The notes: generated from the letters alone by a model not told the origin. 64,000 nt of DNA from RHLJ01 sp965601955 (GCA_965601955.1 OZ271855.1:62001-126000), one strand, 5' to 3'. Positions 9,548 through 18,476 are shown, numbered from the stretch's first letter. A program made the numbers and translations.

Positions 9548-10294
9548 TTAATTTCCTTTTTCAAAGATATTGACTGGGATTTCGCGAATCTGTCCGTTTG
9601 CATCCCGGAAACGAAGTATGATCACGCGCTCGATCAGATCTTCATCAAGTTCGTCATACCCCTGTTCCAAATCATTAAGTTCATTATCAGTAAGAGTTCC
9701 GGAATTGATATTGTTTCCTGAATCATCCACCTCAGCGAACATTTTTTCGAATAAGGAAACTGTCTGCCCTGAATTGGTTGCTGTTACGTCAACCTGCCCC
9801 TCTTCAACCCAAACAAAGCCAAAGGCCTTGGTCCCGAATTTTGTTCCTTTCACAGAGGCTAATGAACGAGAGGTAGCAACTTCAAAAGTGCCAGATCCTA
9901 GAGGTTCTACCTCCATGAATATCTCTCCATTTTCCAAACTAATCCTGCGATCAGAAATTTTGGAGCTAGCTAAGCTCTCGCCCTGAACAATCAGCATCGA
10001 TTCAGGTTTAACCTTGGCAATACTATTATCCATAAATATTACTAAAGCATAGCCATCTTTATTTGTAGAAAGCGTATCACCATTGAATAATTGCTCACCT
10101 ACATTCTCCGTAAGATCCAGGACGAATTTTTTCTCCACAGAATTTAGTTGTACCTGCGGCTTGAATCTTCTCACAATGGCTAAAGGCCGATCGGCCTCTT
10201 CTACTATAACCGGTTTGTATAAATCGCTTCCCAACATTGAAGCCAAAACCAGTGTCAATATTAGCGGTACTGCTATATTGTATAATTTCTTCAT
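9548..10294 (-). CDS. FecR-domain periplasmic/membrane-anchored protein
   Basis: The protein is about 248 residues, with an N-terminal hydrophobic anchor or signal (KKLYNIAVPLILTLVLASML) and a FecR-type beta domain at about 70-185: LFNGDTLSTNKDGYALVIF, then SLENGEIFMEVEP, FEVATSRSLASVKGTKFGTKA and VEEGQVDVTA. A charged tail (EQGYDELDEDLIERV) follows. Two ATGs occur six bases apart. The strong Shine-Dalgarno AAGGAGGG leaves only about one base before the first (10300) but about seven before the second (10294), so I chose the second. Unlike classical FecR there is no N-terminal sigma-regulator segment and no sigma factor nearby. The downstream CHASE2 cyclase suggests signalling through cAMP instead. 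FecR domains of this kind may bind peptidoglycan or an envelope polymer; this is inference. Confidence 0.88.
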   Translation of the reverse strand: MKKLYNIAVPLILTLVLASMLGSDLYKPVIVEEADRPLAIVRRFKPQVQLNSVEKKFVLDLTENVGEQLFNGDTLSTNKDGYALVIFMDNSIAKVKPESMLIVQGESLASSKISDRRISLENGEIFMEVEPLGSGTFEVATSRSLASVKGTKFGTKAFGFVWVEEGQVDVTATNSGQTVSLFEKMFAEVDDSGNNINSGTLTDNELNDLEQGYDELDEDLIERVIILRFRDANGQIREIPVNIFEKGN

Positions 10295-10300
10295 ATCCAT

Positions 10301-10308
10301 CCCTCCTT
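10301..10308 (-). promoter_or_regulatory. Strong Shine-Dalgarno deciding the FecR-gene start
   Basis: On the minus strand the sequence AAGGAGGG directly overlaps the TAA stop of the upstream gene (10309-10307). It sits at optimal distance from the second of two ATGs. Most genes in this window lack a recognisable Shine-Dalgarno, so this one stands out and suggests strong, coupled translation of the FecR gene. Confidence 0.75.
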
Positions 10309-11491
10309 AATTGGACCCAACAATTATGTCCCCGTCTTCAATTTTTTGAATAATCTCTGCCAGTAATTGTAAGGCTGTAGCTCCGGTTACAATTTGATTA
10401 TTTACTTCTATACCCTCAAAAGAATAGCCACTTTCTGTTAAGCTTGCGTATTCTTCTTCCCCTATTAATGCAATAATAGCATCGAAAGTGTCCTGATCAA
10501 TTTGTACAAGATTAACACCCGGATCTGCTAATTTAAACTGCCATATCTCTGAAATAACACTCTCAGGGCCTGCTAAACCTTGAATTTCTGTAGATACCTG
10601 CCAATAGTAGGTTTGGCCTACTTCAAGGGGAATAACTCCGGAAGAAGGAAATTGTATCGTATTTCCTTCAACAATTATGTCCAGGTTTTCAAACTCCTGC
10701 AAAGACCCACCTTCTCCAGGAGGATCACTATCTATTGCTTGCTGAATGAGTGTTTCAGGGCTATCGATTCCATTATCGTTAACTACCACTATCCGATATG
10801 TATTTGCAAAATCGCCTTCCCAGCTAAACTGTGGGAATTGATTTGAGATGGTTGCATCAGCTCCTACCACTTCTCCTGGGGCTTTCAGAAAAATAGACTG
10901 TTCATCAATAACAATTCCATCACTACTACCTCCAACCTGGATCGTTTCAGAGACAAGGACCTCTCTTCCATTTGCTAAATCGAATTGGAAAATGGTCATG
11001 GTAACCGTGTATATATCTATAGGTAGCTGGGTACCCTCCAAGCTCTCAATAAATTCTTCTCCCTCAGGTGTAAGGCCTCCATCAAAACGCATGGTCTCTT
11101 CAACATTAGGGATTTTCTCATTCTGGATGTCATTATTCGTTGCAAAGACTGCCTGACCCGGATCAAGTGTAAATGGATAAGCTGCTTGTTGTGTCACTTC
11201 CGCAAGAACCCCATTCTTTCCGGAAACCACGGTAAATTCAAAGTATAGATTAGTCAGCTTCTCATTGGTATTATTTGTTAAAATACCAGATATAAGAACA
11301 GGCCCCGCTCCTTTACTATCTATACCTAAACCAGACTGGCTTAAAACCTGGGCATTTTCTACGACCGGGTTTAATTCGTACGTAAGAGTAAGTTTATCTG
11401 ACTGAGAAAATGCACTTGAGACAGGAACAAAAGCTAAAAATAAAACTATGAATGAAAGAAAAATGGTCTGAGACCAAACTGATTTTTTCAT
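10307..11491 (-). CDS. Secreted protein of unknown function, first gene of CHASE2/FecR operon
   Basis: This 394-residue protein has an N-terminal signal peptide (IFLSFIVLFLAFVPVSSAFS). No named family is recognised. The first ~170 residues are beta-rich and resemble an accessory Ig-like domain (VLISGILTNNTNEKLTNLYFEFTVV). Residues ~210-320 look like a fibronectin-type or 'cell-surface' beta sandwich (FSWEGDFANTYRIVVVND, QTYYWQVSTEIQ). It is the first gene of the minus-strand operon, and its stop overlaps the ribosome site of the FecR gene, indicating translational coupling. Location in the periplasm or on the surface is inferred from the signal peptide; no lipobox is visible. A ligand-binding or scaffold role in the FecR-cyclase unit is only a guess from position. 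Confidence 0.75.
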   Translation of the reverse strand: MKKSVWSQTIFLSFIVLFLAFVPVSSAFSQSDKLTLTYELNPVVENAQVLSQSGLGIDSKGAGPVLISGILTNNTNEKLTNLYFEFTVVSGKNGVLAEVTQQAAYPFTLDPGQAVFATNNDIQNEKIPNVEETMRFDGGLTPEGEEFIESLEGTQLPIDIYTVTMTIFQFDLANGREVLVSETIQVGGSSDGIVIDEQSIFLKAPGEVVGADATISNQFPQFSWEGDFANTYRIVVVNDNGIDSPETLIQQAIDSDPPGEGGSLQEFENLDIIVEGNTIQFPSSGVIPLEVGQTYYWQVSTEIQGLAGPESVISEIWQFKLADPGVNLVQIDQDTFDAIIALIGEEEYASLTESGYSFEGIEVNNQIVTGATALQLLAEIIQKIEDGDIIVGSN

Positions 11492-11560
11492 ACAAACCCC
11501 ACTATTTGTGAATTCTTTATAATATGAGGCGATGTTTTCTCACAAACAATTAGAATTATT

Positions 11561-11596
11561 CAAACAAAAAAAGCTTTTTCTGTTGAGAAAAAGCTT
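11561..11596 (-). terminator. Intrinsic terminator of tRNA-Ala
   Basis: On the minus strand AAGCTTTTTCT and AGAAAAAGCTT form an 11-bp stem with a 4-base loop (11571-11596), followed by TTTTTGTTTG. It abuts the CCA end of the tRNA at 11597. Confidence 0.85.
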
Positions 11597-11673
11597 TGGT
11601 GGAGCTATGGGGATTCGAACCCCAGACCTTCGCGCTGCCAGCGCGACGCTCTAGCCAGCTGAGCTATAGCCCC
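11597..11673 (-). tRNA. tRNA-Ala(GGC)
   Basis: Read on the minus strand, the cloverleaf is complete. The acceptor GGGGCTA pairs with TAGCTCC, including the G3:U70 pair that identifies alanine tRNAs. There is a D-arm and an anticodon stem TCGCG/CGCGA with loop CTGGCAG, giving anticodon GGC. The T-arm has GTTCGAATC and the discriminator is A73. The 3' CCA is encoded (11599-11597). A terminator follows at once. An apparent + strand reading frame over this gene is spurious. Confidence 0.97.
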
Positions 11674-11832
11674 AAAGAAATGAAGATAAAAAAATTGAAC
11701 CAGCCAGCACAAACCAATTCTCGAAATTTGCTTAAAGTTCATTATTTTTATTCGTCAAAGAATTTTTTTAATCAAGGGCAAACCGCTATTTTAGCCCCCA
11801 AATGGTAAACTAACATTCAATCTAAAACAGTA

Positions 11833-12792
11833 ATGATGAAAAATTCCAAAATCTCCCTATTTCTCCCGGGTATTCTCATTGTAGCATTGTTCATAAGCAA
11901 TTGCTCGGGACCAGCGGAATTATTACCCCCTCCAGAAAGAACTCTAGAATATCTTCAGTCGCTGGATGAGGAGACTCTCCGAACTCTCGATACCGACAGC
12001 GATGGAGTTAATGACTATGTAGAAATTTACGAAGCAGGAACCGATCCTCTTTCTCCAGATACTGATGGCGATGGATTGACTGATGGTGAAGAACTAAACC
12101 AGTACAATACGGATCCAACCAATGCCGATACTGATGGCGACGGCCTTTCTGACGGTGATGAAGTAAATTCTTACAACACTGATCCAAATAACACTGATTC
12201 TGATGGTGACGGCCTTTCTGACTATGATGAGGTAATCACTTACAAGACTGATCCAAACGACGCTAATGGTGATGCTGATGGTGACGGAGTATCAGATGTA
12301 GATGAAATAGCTAACGGAACTGACCCTACTAATGCTGATACTGATGGTGATGGATTCACTGACGGACAGGAATTAGATATGGGCACGAACCCAAATGATA
12401 GTTCTGATCCTGTTTATATTGATGAGAACGCTTTTGGCACTGTAAACTTTGCCTTCGACCGGTCAAACCTTTCTGATGAAGCTGCTCAGCAATTAGCAGA
12501 CAATGTTGAATTGCTAAACAATGCACCTGCTTTCAGAGTTAGAGTTGATGCTTATACCGATCACGTTGGTGGCGACCAATACAACTTACGCTTGAGCTTA
12601 CGTCGTGCAGCAGCAGTTGTAGAATTCTACACAAGCAACGGAATTTCTGAAGACCGAATCGAATCCAGAGGTCTTGGTAAGGCTCCCGTTGAGTGTTCAA
12701 CTTCTGAAAAAGAAGACAACGATGGTTGTGAGAAAAACAGAAGAGCTGAGTCTCACCCAATTAGTACGTTGAAGTACAGCCGAGGAATGTAA
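11833..12792 (+). CDS. OmpA-family lipoprotein with six calcium-binding thrombospondin type 3-like repeats
   Basis: This 319-residue protein has a lipoprotein signal (LIVALFISNCSG, acylated Cys at ~24). Six acidic DxDGDGxxD calcium-binding repeats follow (residues ~55-185; for example DTDGDGLTDGEE). The C-terminal OmpA-like peptidoglycan-binding domain (~200-310) includes VDAYTDHVGG and YNLRLSLRRAAAVVEFY, with the Asp and Arg that bind diaminopimelate. A Cys pair near the end (CSTSEKEDNDGC) may form a disulfide. It probably tethers the outer membrane to the cell wall, with the Ca-dependent stalk as spacer. The C-terminus after NRRAE (SHPISTLKYSRGM) differs from the usual NRRVEF ending. It is a single gene with its own terminator. 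Confidence 0.95.
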   Translation: MMKNSKISLFLPGILIVALFISNCSGPAELLPPPERTLEYLQSLDEETLRTLDTDSDGVNDYVEIYEAGTDPLSPDTDGDGLTDGEELNQYNTDPTNADTDGDGLSDGDEVNSYNTDPNNTDSDGDGLSDYDEVITYKTDPNDANGDADGDGVSDVDEIANGTDPTNADTDGDGFTDGQELDMGTNPNDSSDPVYIDENAFGTVNFAFDRSNLSDEAAQQLADNVELLNNAPAFRVRVDAYTDHVGGDQYNLRLSLRRAAAVVEFYTSNGISEDRIESRGLGKAPVECSTSEKEDNDGCEKNRRAESHPISTLKYSRGM

Positions 12793-12814
12793 TTAGATTT
12801 ACTTCCCAGAAATT

Positions 12815-12846
12815 AAAAGGCGAGTCAAATGACTCGCCTTTTTTTG
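12815..12846 (+). terminator. Intrinsic terminator of the OmpA gene
   Basis: AAAAGGCGAGTC and GACTCGCCTTTT form a 12-bp stem around an AAAT loop, followed by a T run. It lies 23 bases after the OmpA stop. Confidence 0.93.
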
Positions 12847-12885
12847 TTTAAGAAAACATTAGAACCTTCTCCTATCAACTGAAAA

Positions 12886-12975
12886 GTCATCCTGAACTTG
12901 TTTCAGGATCTTTACCAGCTTGTTAGAAATAAATACTAGCCATTTCTTAAGACCCTGAAATAAATTCAGGGTGAC
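12886..12975. repeat. Composite palindromic intergenic element
   Basis: Two inverted-repeat units lie about 40 bases apart. The left unit is GTCATCCTGAA..TTCAGGATC (12886-12910) and the right unit is GACCCTGAA..TTCAGGGTGAC (12951-12975). Each is a palindrome, and the outer halves also pair with each other. A related half (GTCATCCTGAGGATAC) occurs at 4390-4405, beside the SRP RNA. This resembles REP-like or MITE-like intergenic repeats. It sits between convergent genes, so it could act as an extra terminator. Confidence 0.6.
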
Positions 12976-13025
12976 GTAGAAAAGGAATTACAGGTAGTTG
13001 GTAGTTAGTTGAGAGCTGTAGCTGT

Positions 13026-15494
13026 TTAAAACAATCGTGCGAAAGAGATGCCCGGATATAATCCCGGTTTATCCACCCGATAAGCCAAATCGACCCTGAA
13101 CAGGCTAAAGATATTACTTACCGATACTCCCACTTCGCTGTGCCATTCATTCGTAGAAACCGGTAAATAGCCTAAGTTTGAATTAAAGAATTGCTCCTGG
13201 TCATTAGAAATCCAGGTTCTACCTATCCCTCCAAAAGCAATCAGGCTTATTCCTGATTTTGCCGACTTTCTCCACCCCAAAGCTTCAAAAGGAATTGATC
13301 TAAAATTATGCTCTGCATGTAGCGTGGCATAACTGGCTCCTTCAAATGGGATGTATCTTTTGGATTTGAACGCACCAAATGGAGTGAAATAACCTAGTGC
13401 AGCATCCACGGTTCCGTTTCTCTGTACCGGCAAATCTCCCAGATAGGTTCCTGCGTTTAGTCTTAAATCCAATGAGTTTGGAATAAACCTTCTTTGATAA
13501 AATGTGCTGTACCTGCGATACACATCCACTTTAAAACGCGTAAAATCCCAATCACTTCCCATTGCTTTTAGCGACTGCTCTACACTTAGCATAATATTGT
13601 CGGCACCAATTACTCCCAGGGCTTCTTTACCCTCTCCTCGCTCCATTTTCAACTCAAAAGAACTTAGTGTCCCCTCGTTAATAGGAGGATTTAGACGCTG
13701 AATCGTTGACCTTCCAATAAGATCATAACTTGTTTTGAAATCAATCGACTGGTGATCTTCAAGCCGATATTTAAAGAAATAGCGGGTTGAAGACCTCCTC
13801 GGCCTGAACCTTGCCCCTACATAAACCCCTTCTCTTCGGTAGTAATCAAAATAGTCTTCATACCCAAATAGTGACATTCCACTTGTAAATACCATTCCAT
13901 ATAAATCTGATTGGTACCTGTTGTCGGTAGTGAATTCGTAACCTGCTTCTAACGCAAACCTTCTCGTTCTTGTAAGAGGCCACCAGGAAATATCCAAACC
14001 ATGATTTAATTCCTCGTACCCAAAACTATATCCAAGCTTGGTGGTCAACTCCATTCTTCGATCTGTGAAGTACTTCTCATGCTTAACACCCGCAAATACC
14101 GCATCTACCCTGTTAAATCGAGCATCAATGGAGAGATCGTTCACGAATTTTTTGACCGGACCTGGTTCTCTACGAACTCGTCTGGTTGTTGAACTGGTAG
14201 CCAGGGATGAATCAGCGGCAATTTGTTCCTCTGTACAATTACCTCGTTGTCCTTCGTCATCTCCATCATCCAGATCCATGAACCGAACCAAAAAGCCTTT
14301 AGGACGAAATTCTTCTTCCAGGCTGGTGTTGCACTTAACCGTGGCATAAGCATATTCTTCTTTTGCCGATAAGGGAACTACATCCAGGGTATTCACAAAT
14401 AAAGAGTCTGATTTACCTATGGTAGATGAATCTACCCTCATAAAACTGAACTCCTCATAAAGTGAGTCTGGCAGATCAGTATTGACCTCATAATCATTCA
14501 GTTTAGAAATTTGCTTGAAACCGATTGGAGGAAACTGAAGCCCAGGGACACCAATTTTGATAGAACCCTCCATTCTGAAATCAACGGGCAGCCAAAAATC
14601 CCCTCCAAAATCGCTGAACTGTTGCTCATAATAGAGGTCGAAATTTCGGATGGGAGGTGGAAATACAATCACTGAATTTGGCTTCAGACGTACGGCTATT
14701 AGGGCATACTCGTGATCTAATACGAAAATAACCCCTTCAAAAAGAGGTTGCAGCTTTCGCTTTGAGCTCACTTTGATTTCAAAAACTACATCATCATCGA
14801 TCTTGGTGAAATCAACAAGCTCAAAATTGTAGAATTTAAGTGCATCAGGGTGAGTAACCCCTACCACATCAAACTCAACGATCTCCAGATTGTCATCATA
14901 AAAATTGGGCAGGTAACTTACCCCAGCAAAGTTGTCAGCTCCTTCAATATTTGCGGTTTGCCGCTTTGATTTAAGAATCTCTCGTGTCCCTCTTTTCTTA
15001 TCCCAAAATGCTTCCGAGATACTTTCTGTAATAGACACTATGGAAGTATCCTTTAAAATCTGTTGACGAGTATAAGCATCTACCTGATAGGTGCTCAGGT
15101 TCGCCCTCCATATTTGTTTCCTTCGAATTACTTCCTTCATAATGGAAATGGCAGGGTCTTCTCCAGTAACAGTGATTTCACCGAGTTCCAAAAAAGCTTC
15201 CTTCATATAAAAATCCAACGGGCTTTCATCTATTGAAGAGATGATCTTCTCCTGGCTTTCATACCCCAAAAACCGAACTACAATCGTAGCAGGGAATTGA
15301 TCAACTCTCAGGGAATATTCTCCGTCGGCATTGGCAATGGTTCCTTGATAGGTTCCTTTTATAATAACATGAGCTGCAGGAAGAGGTTCGTTAGTTTCAG
15401 CGTCAACAATTTTACCGGATATGAGTTGCTGTGCATTTGCATATAGAGAAGTAGTAAGAATTAGCCCTAGAAGAATTAGTATCGGTCGAAGCAT
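13026..15494 (-). CDS. DUF5686 outer-membrane protein with carboxypeptidase-regulatory-like domain
   Basis: This 822-residue protein has a signal peptide (to ~22, ANAQQ). An N-terminal carboxypeptidase D regulatory-like domain spans ~24-105 (SGKIVDAETNEPLPAAHVIIKG, FLGYESQEKII). A DUF5686-type region follows, with a soluble part containing EVIRRKQIWRANLSTYQVDAYTRQQ and a C-terminal predicted beta-barrel ending YPGISFARLF. Such proteins are common outer-membrane proteins of unknown function in Bacteroidota and relatives, distantly similar to TonB-dependent receptors and BamA-like barrels but without a recognisable TonB box or plug. It is a single-gene unit opposite to the OmpA gene. Confidence 0.88.
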   Translation of the reverse strand: MLRPILILLGLILTTSLYANAQQLISGKIVDAETNEPLPAAHVIIKGTYQGTIANADGEYSLRVDQFPATIVVRFLGYESQEKIISSIDESPLDFYMKEAFLELGEITVTGEDPAISIMKEVIRRKQIWRANLSTYQVDAYTRQQILKDTSIVSITESISEAFWDKKRGTREILKSKRQTANIEGADNFAGVSYLPNFYDDNLEIVEFDVVGVTHPDALKFYNFELVDFTKIDDDVVFEIKVSSKRKLQPLFEGVIFVLDHEYALIAVRLKPNSVIVFPPPIRNFDLYYEQQFSDFGGDFWLPVDFRMEGSIKIGVPGLQFPPIGFKQISKLNDYEVNTDLPDSLYEEFSFMRVDSSTIGKSDSLFVNTLDVVPLSAKEEYAYATVKCNTSLEEEFRPKGFLVRFMDLDDGDDEGQRGNCTEEQIAADSSLATSSTTRRVRREPGPVKKFVNDLSIDARFNRVDAVFAGVKHEKYFTDRRMELTTKLGYSFGYEELNHGLDISWWPLTRTRRFALEAGYEFTTDNRYQSDLYGMVFTSGMSLFGYEDYFDYYRREGVYVGARFRPRRSSTRYFFKYRLEDHQSIDFKTSYDLIGRSTIQRLNPPINEGTLSSFELKMERGEGKEALGVIGADNIMLSVEQSLKAMGSDWDFTRFKVDVYRRYSTFYQRRFIPNSLDLRLNAGTYLGDLPVQRNGTVDAALGYFTPFGAFKSKRYIPFEGASYATLHAEHNFRSIPFEALGWRKSAKSGISLIAFGGIGRTWISNDQEQFFNSNLGYLPVSTNEWHSEVGVSVSNIFSLFRVDLAYRVDKPGLYPGISFARLF

Positions 15495-15597
15495 GGTTGA
15501 TTTATTGGATAGAAGTCGAACCTGGCAGTGTACTGAAATACACCTGCTAAGTTACACACAGCTACGTATCTTGCCCCTAATTATTATTGACCATACA

Positions 15598-15670
15598 GAC
15601 CCTGTAGTTCAACTGGATAGAATAGGAGCCTCCTAAGCTCTAGATCTGGGTTCGAGTCCCGGCGGGGTCA
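15598..15670 (+). tRNA. tRNA-Arg(CCT)
   Basis: The cloverleaf is complete: acceptor GACCCTG with CGGGGTC, D-stem GTTC/GAAT, anticodon stem GGAGC/GCTCT with loop CTCCTAA (anticodon CCT), and T-arm CTGGG TTCGAGT CCCGG, with discriminator A. CCA is not encoded, unlike the tRNA-Ala in this window. It ends four bases before the stop codon of the opposing symporter gene. No integrase or duplicated tRNA end lies nearby. Confidence 0.95.
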
Positions 15671-15674
15671 CTTC

Positions 15675-17306
15675 TTACCAGAACACAGCATATAAGAAGG
15701 CGGTAATAATTAATACCGCATAGGCTCCGATATTAAATGTACTGCTTGTCTTGAAGGTCGCAGAGGTAGTGATGATGGCCTTTGGATCGTCATCATGAGG
15801 ATTAGTCGTCAGACTTACTCCGGCAATAATTACAATCGTAATAATCAGTGTGTAGAACATCTGATCCAGGAAAGGTAATCCTACTTCCGGGATTTTAAGC
15901 AGTAAGGCTACTACAATGGACGAAAGCACACCAACAATGGCTCCTTTGGTGGTAGTCTTTTTCCAGAATAATCCCATCATAAATACCGCCAAAATACCGG
16001 GGCTCACCAAGCCCGTGTACTCCTGGATATACTGGAACACCTGGGGAACACTATTTAACTGCGGAGCCAGGAACACTGAAATAACCAATGCTACAGCAGC
16101 AGTGATTCTACCCACATTTACCGTTTGTCTATCCGAAGCTTCTTTATTGATATAAGGCTTATAAATATCCATCGTGAAGATGGTAGCAATGGAGTTCAAC
16201 ATGGAAGCCAAAGAAGAAACAATGGCTGCAGCCAGTGCTGCCACTACCAGTCCTTTAAAACCAGGGGTTACGAATACACTGATTAACCAGGGGTAGGCTT
16301 TATCATTGTCTATGCCCCCATCTGTTTTAGTGAACGCCTCAACTACACCAGGGATGCTAGAAGTGCCCTCAGGCTGGAAATACAATACATAAGCGATGAT
16401 TCCTGGAATCACTACAATCAAAGGGATGATCAACTTCAGAATAGCTGCAAACACAATCCCTTTTTGTGATTCTTCCAGCGATTTAGCGGCTAAAGTTCTC
16501 TGGATGATATACTGGTTGAATCCCCAGTAATAGAGATTGGCCACCCACATCCCTCCTACCAGTACTGCTATGCCCGGGAGATTCTGGAATTCGGGATTCG
16601 AACGATCCAGGATCATGTGGAATTTATCATCGGCTACATCATAAATGTGAACCAAACCGTTTAGGATACCACCTTCTGGAGTAACATGATGAAGAGCAAT
16701 CAATGTGGTTACTAGCCCACCTAACACAAGTAAGGCAACTTGTATCACATCCGTCCATGCTACTGCTGAAAGTCCACCATATAAAGAATAAGCAGCAGCA
16801 ATCAGTGCCAGCCCAATCAGGCAAATCACTAATAAGCTTCCATCTCCTGTTCCCCATATCGTATCCAGGGCTTTAGCTCCTAAAAAGATAACCGTGGTTA
16901 AATTCACAAAGATGAACAGAGCAATCCAAAATATGGCTAGGATGGTTTTAAGTGTGGTATTAAAGCGATGCTCAATAAATTCCGGAATGGTGTAGAGCTT
17001 TTTCTCTATAAAAATTGGCAGTAGGTACTTACCCACAATGATTAAAGTAACCGCAGCCATCCATTCATAAGAGGCAATAGCAAGGCCAACGGCAAATCCG
17101 GAGCCCGACATTCCTATGATTTGCTCTGCAGAGATATTGGCTGCGATCAGTGAAGCACCTATTGCCCACCATGGAAGTGATTTTCCTGCCAGGAAATAAT
17201 CCTCGGCATTTTTTTGATGTCCTTCTTTGTCTCTTGAAACCCAAAGTCCGATGCCTACAATCATTAGCACGTAGGCGACGAATACAATAATGTCAATAAT
17301 TTCCAT
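15675..17306 (-). CDS. Sodium/solute symporter of the SSS family, SGLT-like
   Basis: This 543-residue protein has about 14 predicted TM helices. GASLIAANISAEQIIGMSGSGFAVGLAIASYEW is split around TM1-TM2 and closely resembles the sodium-galactose transporter vSGLT, including the unwound TM1 sodium-site region. Further SSS hallmarks are AYSLYGGLSAVAWTDVIQ and the later LASMLNSIATIFTMDIY. It probably imports a sugar or related solute with sodium. There is no adjacent catabolic gene to fix the substrate. Its stop lies four bases from the end of the opposing tRNA-Arg. Confidence 0.93.
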   Translation of the reverse strand: MEIIDIIVFVAYVLMIVGIGLWVSRDKEGHQKNAEDYFLAGKSLPWWAIGASLIAANISAEQIIGMSGSGFAVGLAIASYEWMAAVTLIIVGKYLLPIFIEKKLYTIPEFIEHRFNTTLKTILAIFWIALFIFVNLTTVIFLGAKALDTIWGTGDGSLLVICLIGLALIAAAYSLYGGLSAVAWTDVIQVALLVLGGLVTTLIALHHVTPEGGILNGLVHIYDVADDKFHMILDRSNPEFQNLPGIAVLVGGMWVANLYYWGFNQYIIQRTLAAKSLEESQKGIVFAAILKLIIPLIVVIPGIIAYVLYFQPEGTSSIPGVVEAFTKTDGGIDNDKAYPWLISVFVTPGFKGLVVAALAAAIVSSLASMLNSIATIFTMDIYKPYINKEASDRQTVNVGRITAAVALVISVFLAPQLNSVPQVFQYIQEYTGLVSPGILAVFMMGLFWKKTTTKGAIVGVLSSIVVALLLKIPEVGLPFLDQMFYTLIITIVIIAGVSLTTNPHDDDPKAIITTSATFKTSSTFNIGAYAVLIITAFLYAVFW

Positions 17307-17399
17307 GAATGAGCCGGTCGATTAGTTATAAAAGCCTCGGCTAATAAAAGGAATTATTTCTAATAAGTGAATTTTCTTAAGCTATTGAGCTATGATTAC

Positions 17400-17687
17400 T
17401 TACTTGGAGTCTTTTTTCTTGAATACAAGGCCTAAAACAGCAGTAAGTAAAGCGGCGCCAATGATCGACCATATGATTGGAAAAGGCTCTCCATCAATAT
17501 GAACAGTCCATAGTTGGGGAAAGGCTAATTCTTTTGCAATCCAGCGTCCGATAATAGCTCCTACAAAACCAACCGCAGCAGACATAAGGCATCCACCACT
17601 TCCTATTTTAAATCCACCTATACTCTGCCCTATTCCACCGCAAATTGAAGCTATAAGTAGTAACAAAAGAAATCCCATGATTGACAT
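17400..17687 (-). CDS. GlsB/YeaQ/YmgE-family stress membrane protein
   Basis: This is a 95-residue, very hydrophobic protein with three predicted TM helices and glycine-rich helix faces (GFLLLLLIASICGGIGQ, GCLMSAAVGFVGAIIGRWIA, PIIWSIIGAALLTAVLGLVF) and a basic tail. This is the layout of the transglycosylase-associated/YeaQ family, linked to general stress in other bacteria. It is slightly longer than the usual ~82-90 residues because of a short loop (LWTVHIDGEPF) before the last helix. It stands alone upstream of the symporter (93-base gap). Confidence 0.85.
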   Translation of the reverse strand: MSIMGFLLLLLIASICGGIGQSIGGFKIGSGGCLMSAAVGFVGAIIGRWIAKELAFPQLWTVHIDGEPFPIIWSIIGAALLTAVLGLVFKKKDSK

Positions 17688-17856
17688 AATAACGGCTATT
17701 TAATTAGACGGTTAACCCACGCTTTATACAGCTTAAAGTTTCAAATTTTATTCAGTCTTAAAACTTTCAGGAACTACAATAAGCATTTGGGAAACAGAAA
17801 GGTAAAATGTATGTTTAACAAATTAGAACAGGATTTAAAATTAATCATCTTACCTC

Positions 17857-18342
17857 ATGAAAAATATTAGCCTCTACACTTTGCTGCTAGCAGTTACTTT
17901 CATGACACTCACAGCTTGCGGAGAATCAGAAGCGGAGCGTCAGGCTCGTGAACAAGCCCGCCTTGATTCGCTACGACAAGTTGAGCTACAAAAAGTAGCA
18001 GAAATGATGGCTGCTCTAGAAGACAGTACCAATGCCGCTGCCGAAGAAGACCTCACCGAGGAAACTACTAATAGCTACTCAGGATCAATCTCTGAAGAGG
18101 GCTCTTACATTGTTCAGGTTGGATCATGGAGATCCGAAGAAAAAGCTCAATCATTTGTAGATCAATGGGCTGACCGAAACTACCCAAGCGCATATGTAAT
18201 CAAAACCGGTAATGAAGAGACCGGAGATGTTTGGTTCAGGGTTCGTGTCGGTTATTTTGAAACACAGGATTCAGCAAAAGAATTTGGTGCTACATTAGCT
18301 GCTGAAATGAATACTGGTTTCTGGGTAGCTAACAGAGATTAA
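17857..18342 (+). CDS. SPOR-domain lipoprotein
   Basis: This 161-residue protein has a lipobox (TLTACGE, Cys21). A charged coiled-coil-like stretch follows (AERQAREQARLDSLRQVELQKVAEMM, split at ~25-60), then an acidic linker and a C-terminal SPOR domain (~84-158: YIVQVGSWRSEEKAQSFVDQW, WFRVRVGYFETQDSAKEFG). SPOR domains bind denuded glycan at the septum, so a role in division or cell-wall remodelling is likely. It is a single gene with a terminator ~95 bases downstream. Confidence 0.92.
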   Translation: MKNISLYTLLLAVTFMTLTACGESEAERQAREQARLDSLRQVELQKVAEMMAALEDSTNAAAEEDLTEETTNSYSGSISEEGSYIVQVGSWRSEEKAQSFVDQWADRNYPSAYVIKTGNEETGDVWFRVRVGYFETQDSAKEFGATLAAEMNTGFWVANRD

Positions 18343-18437
18343 CAATTTACCAAACTGCGGTTTTTATAGTTGTTTATCTGCCAAGCATTTACGTAATTAC
18401 GGACACGCTCAAGTAGCGTCTCTCTTGATGAATAGTC

Positions 18438-18476
18438 AGCCCATTACATCCGAAACATGTGATGGGCTATTTTTTT
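18438..18476 (+). terminator. Intrinsic terminator after the SPOR gene
   Basis: AGCCCATTACAT and ATGTGATGGGCT form a 12-bp stem with one T-G pair, around a CCGAAAC loop region, followed by A and a run of Ts. A degraded relative (CCGAAAC...GATGGGCTATTT) occurs at about 20822-20846. Confidence 0.85.

Noticed and set aside
11596..11808. Plus-strand 70-codon frame over the tRNA-Ala gene
   Set aside because: The frame is a shadow of a well-formed minus-strand tRNA; its encoded residues (WGFEPQTF...) are the classic tRNA-overlap artefact.
15598..15670. tRNA-Arg as an integration (attachment) site
   Set aside because: No integrase, no duplicated 3' tRNA end and no mobile gene nearby; the opposing symporter starts four bases away.
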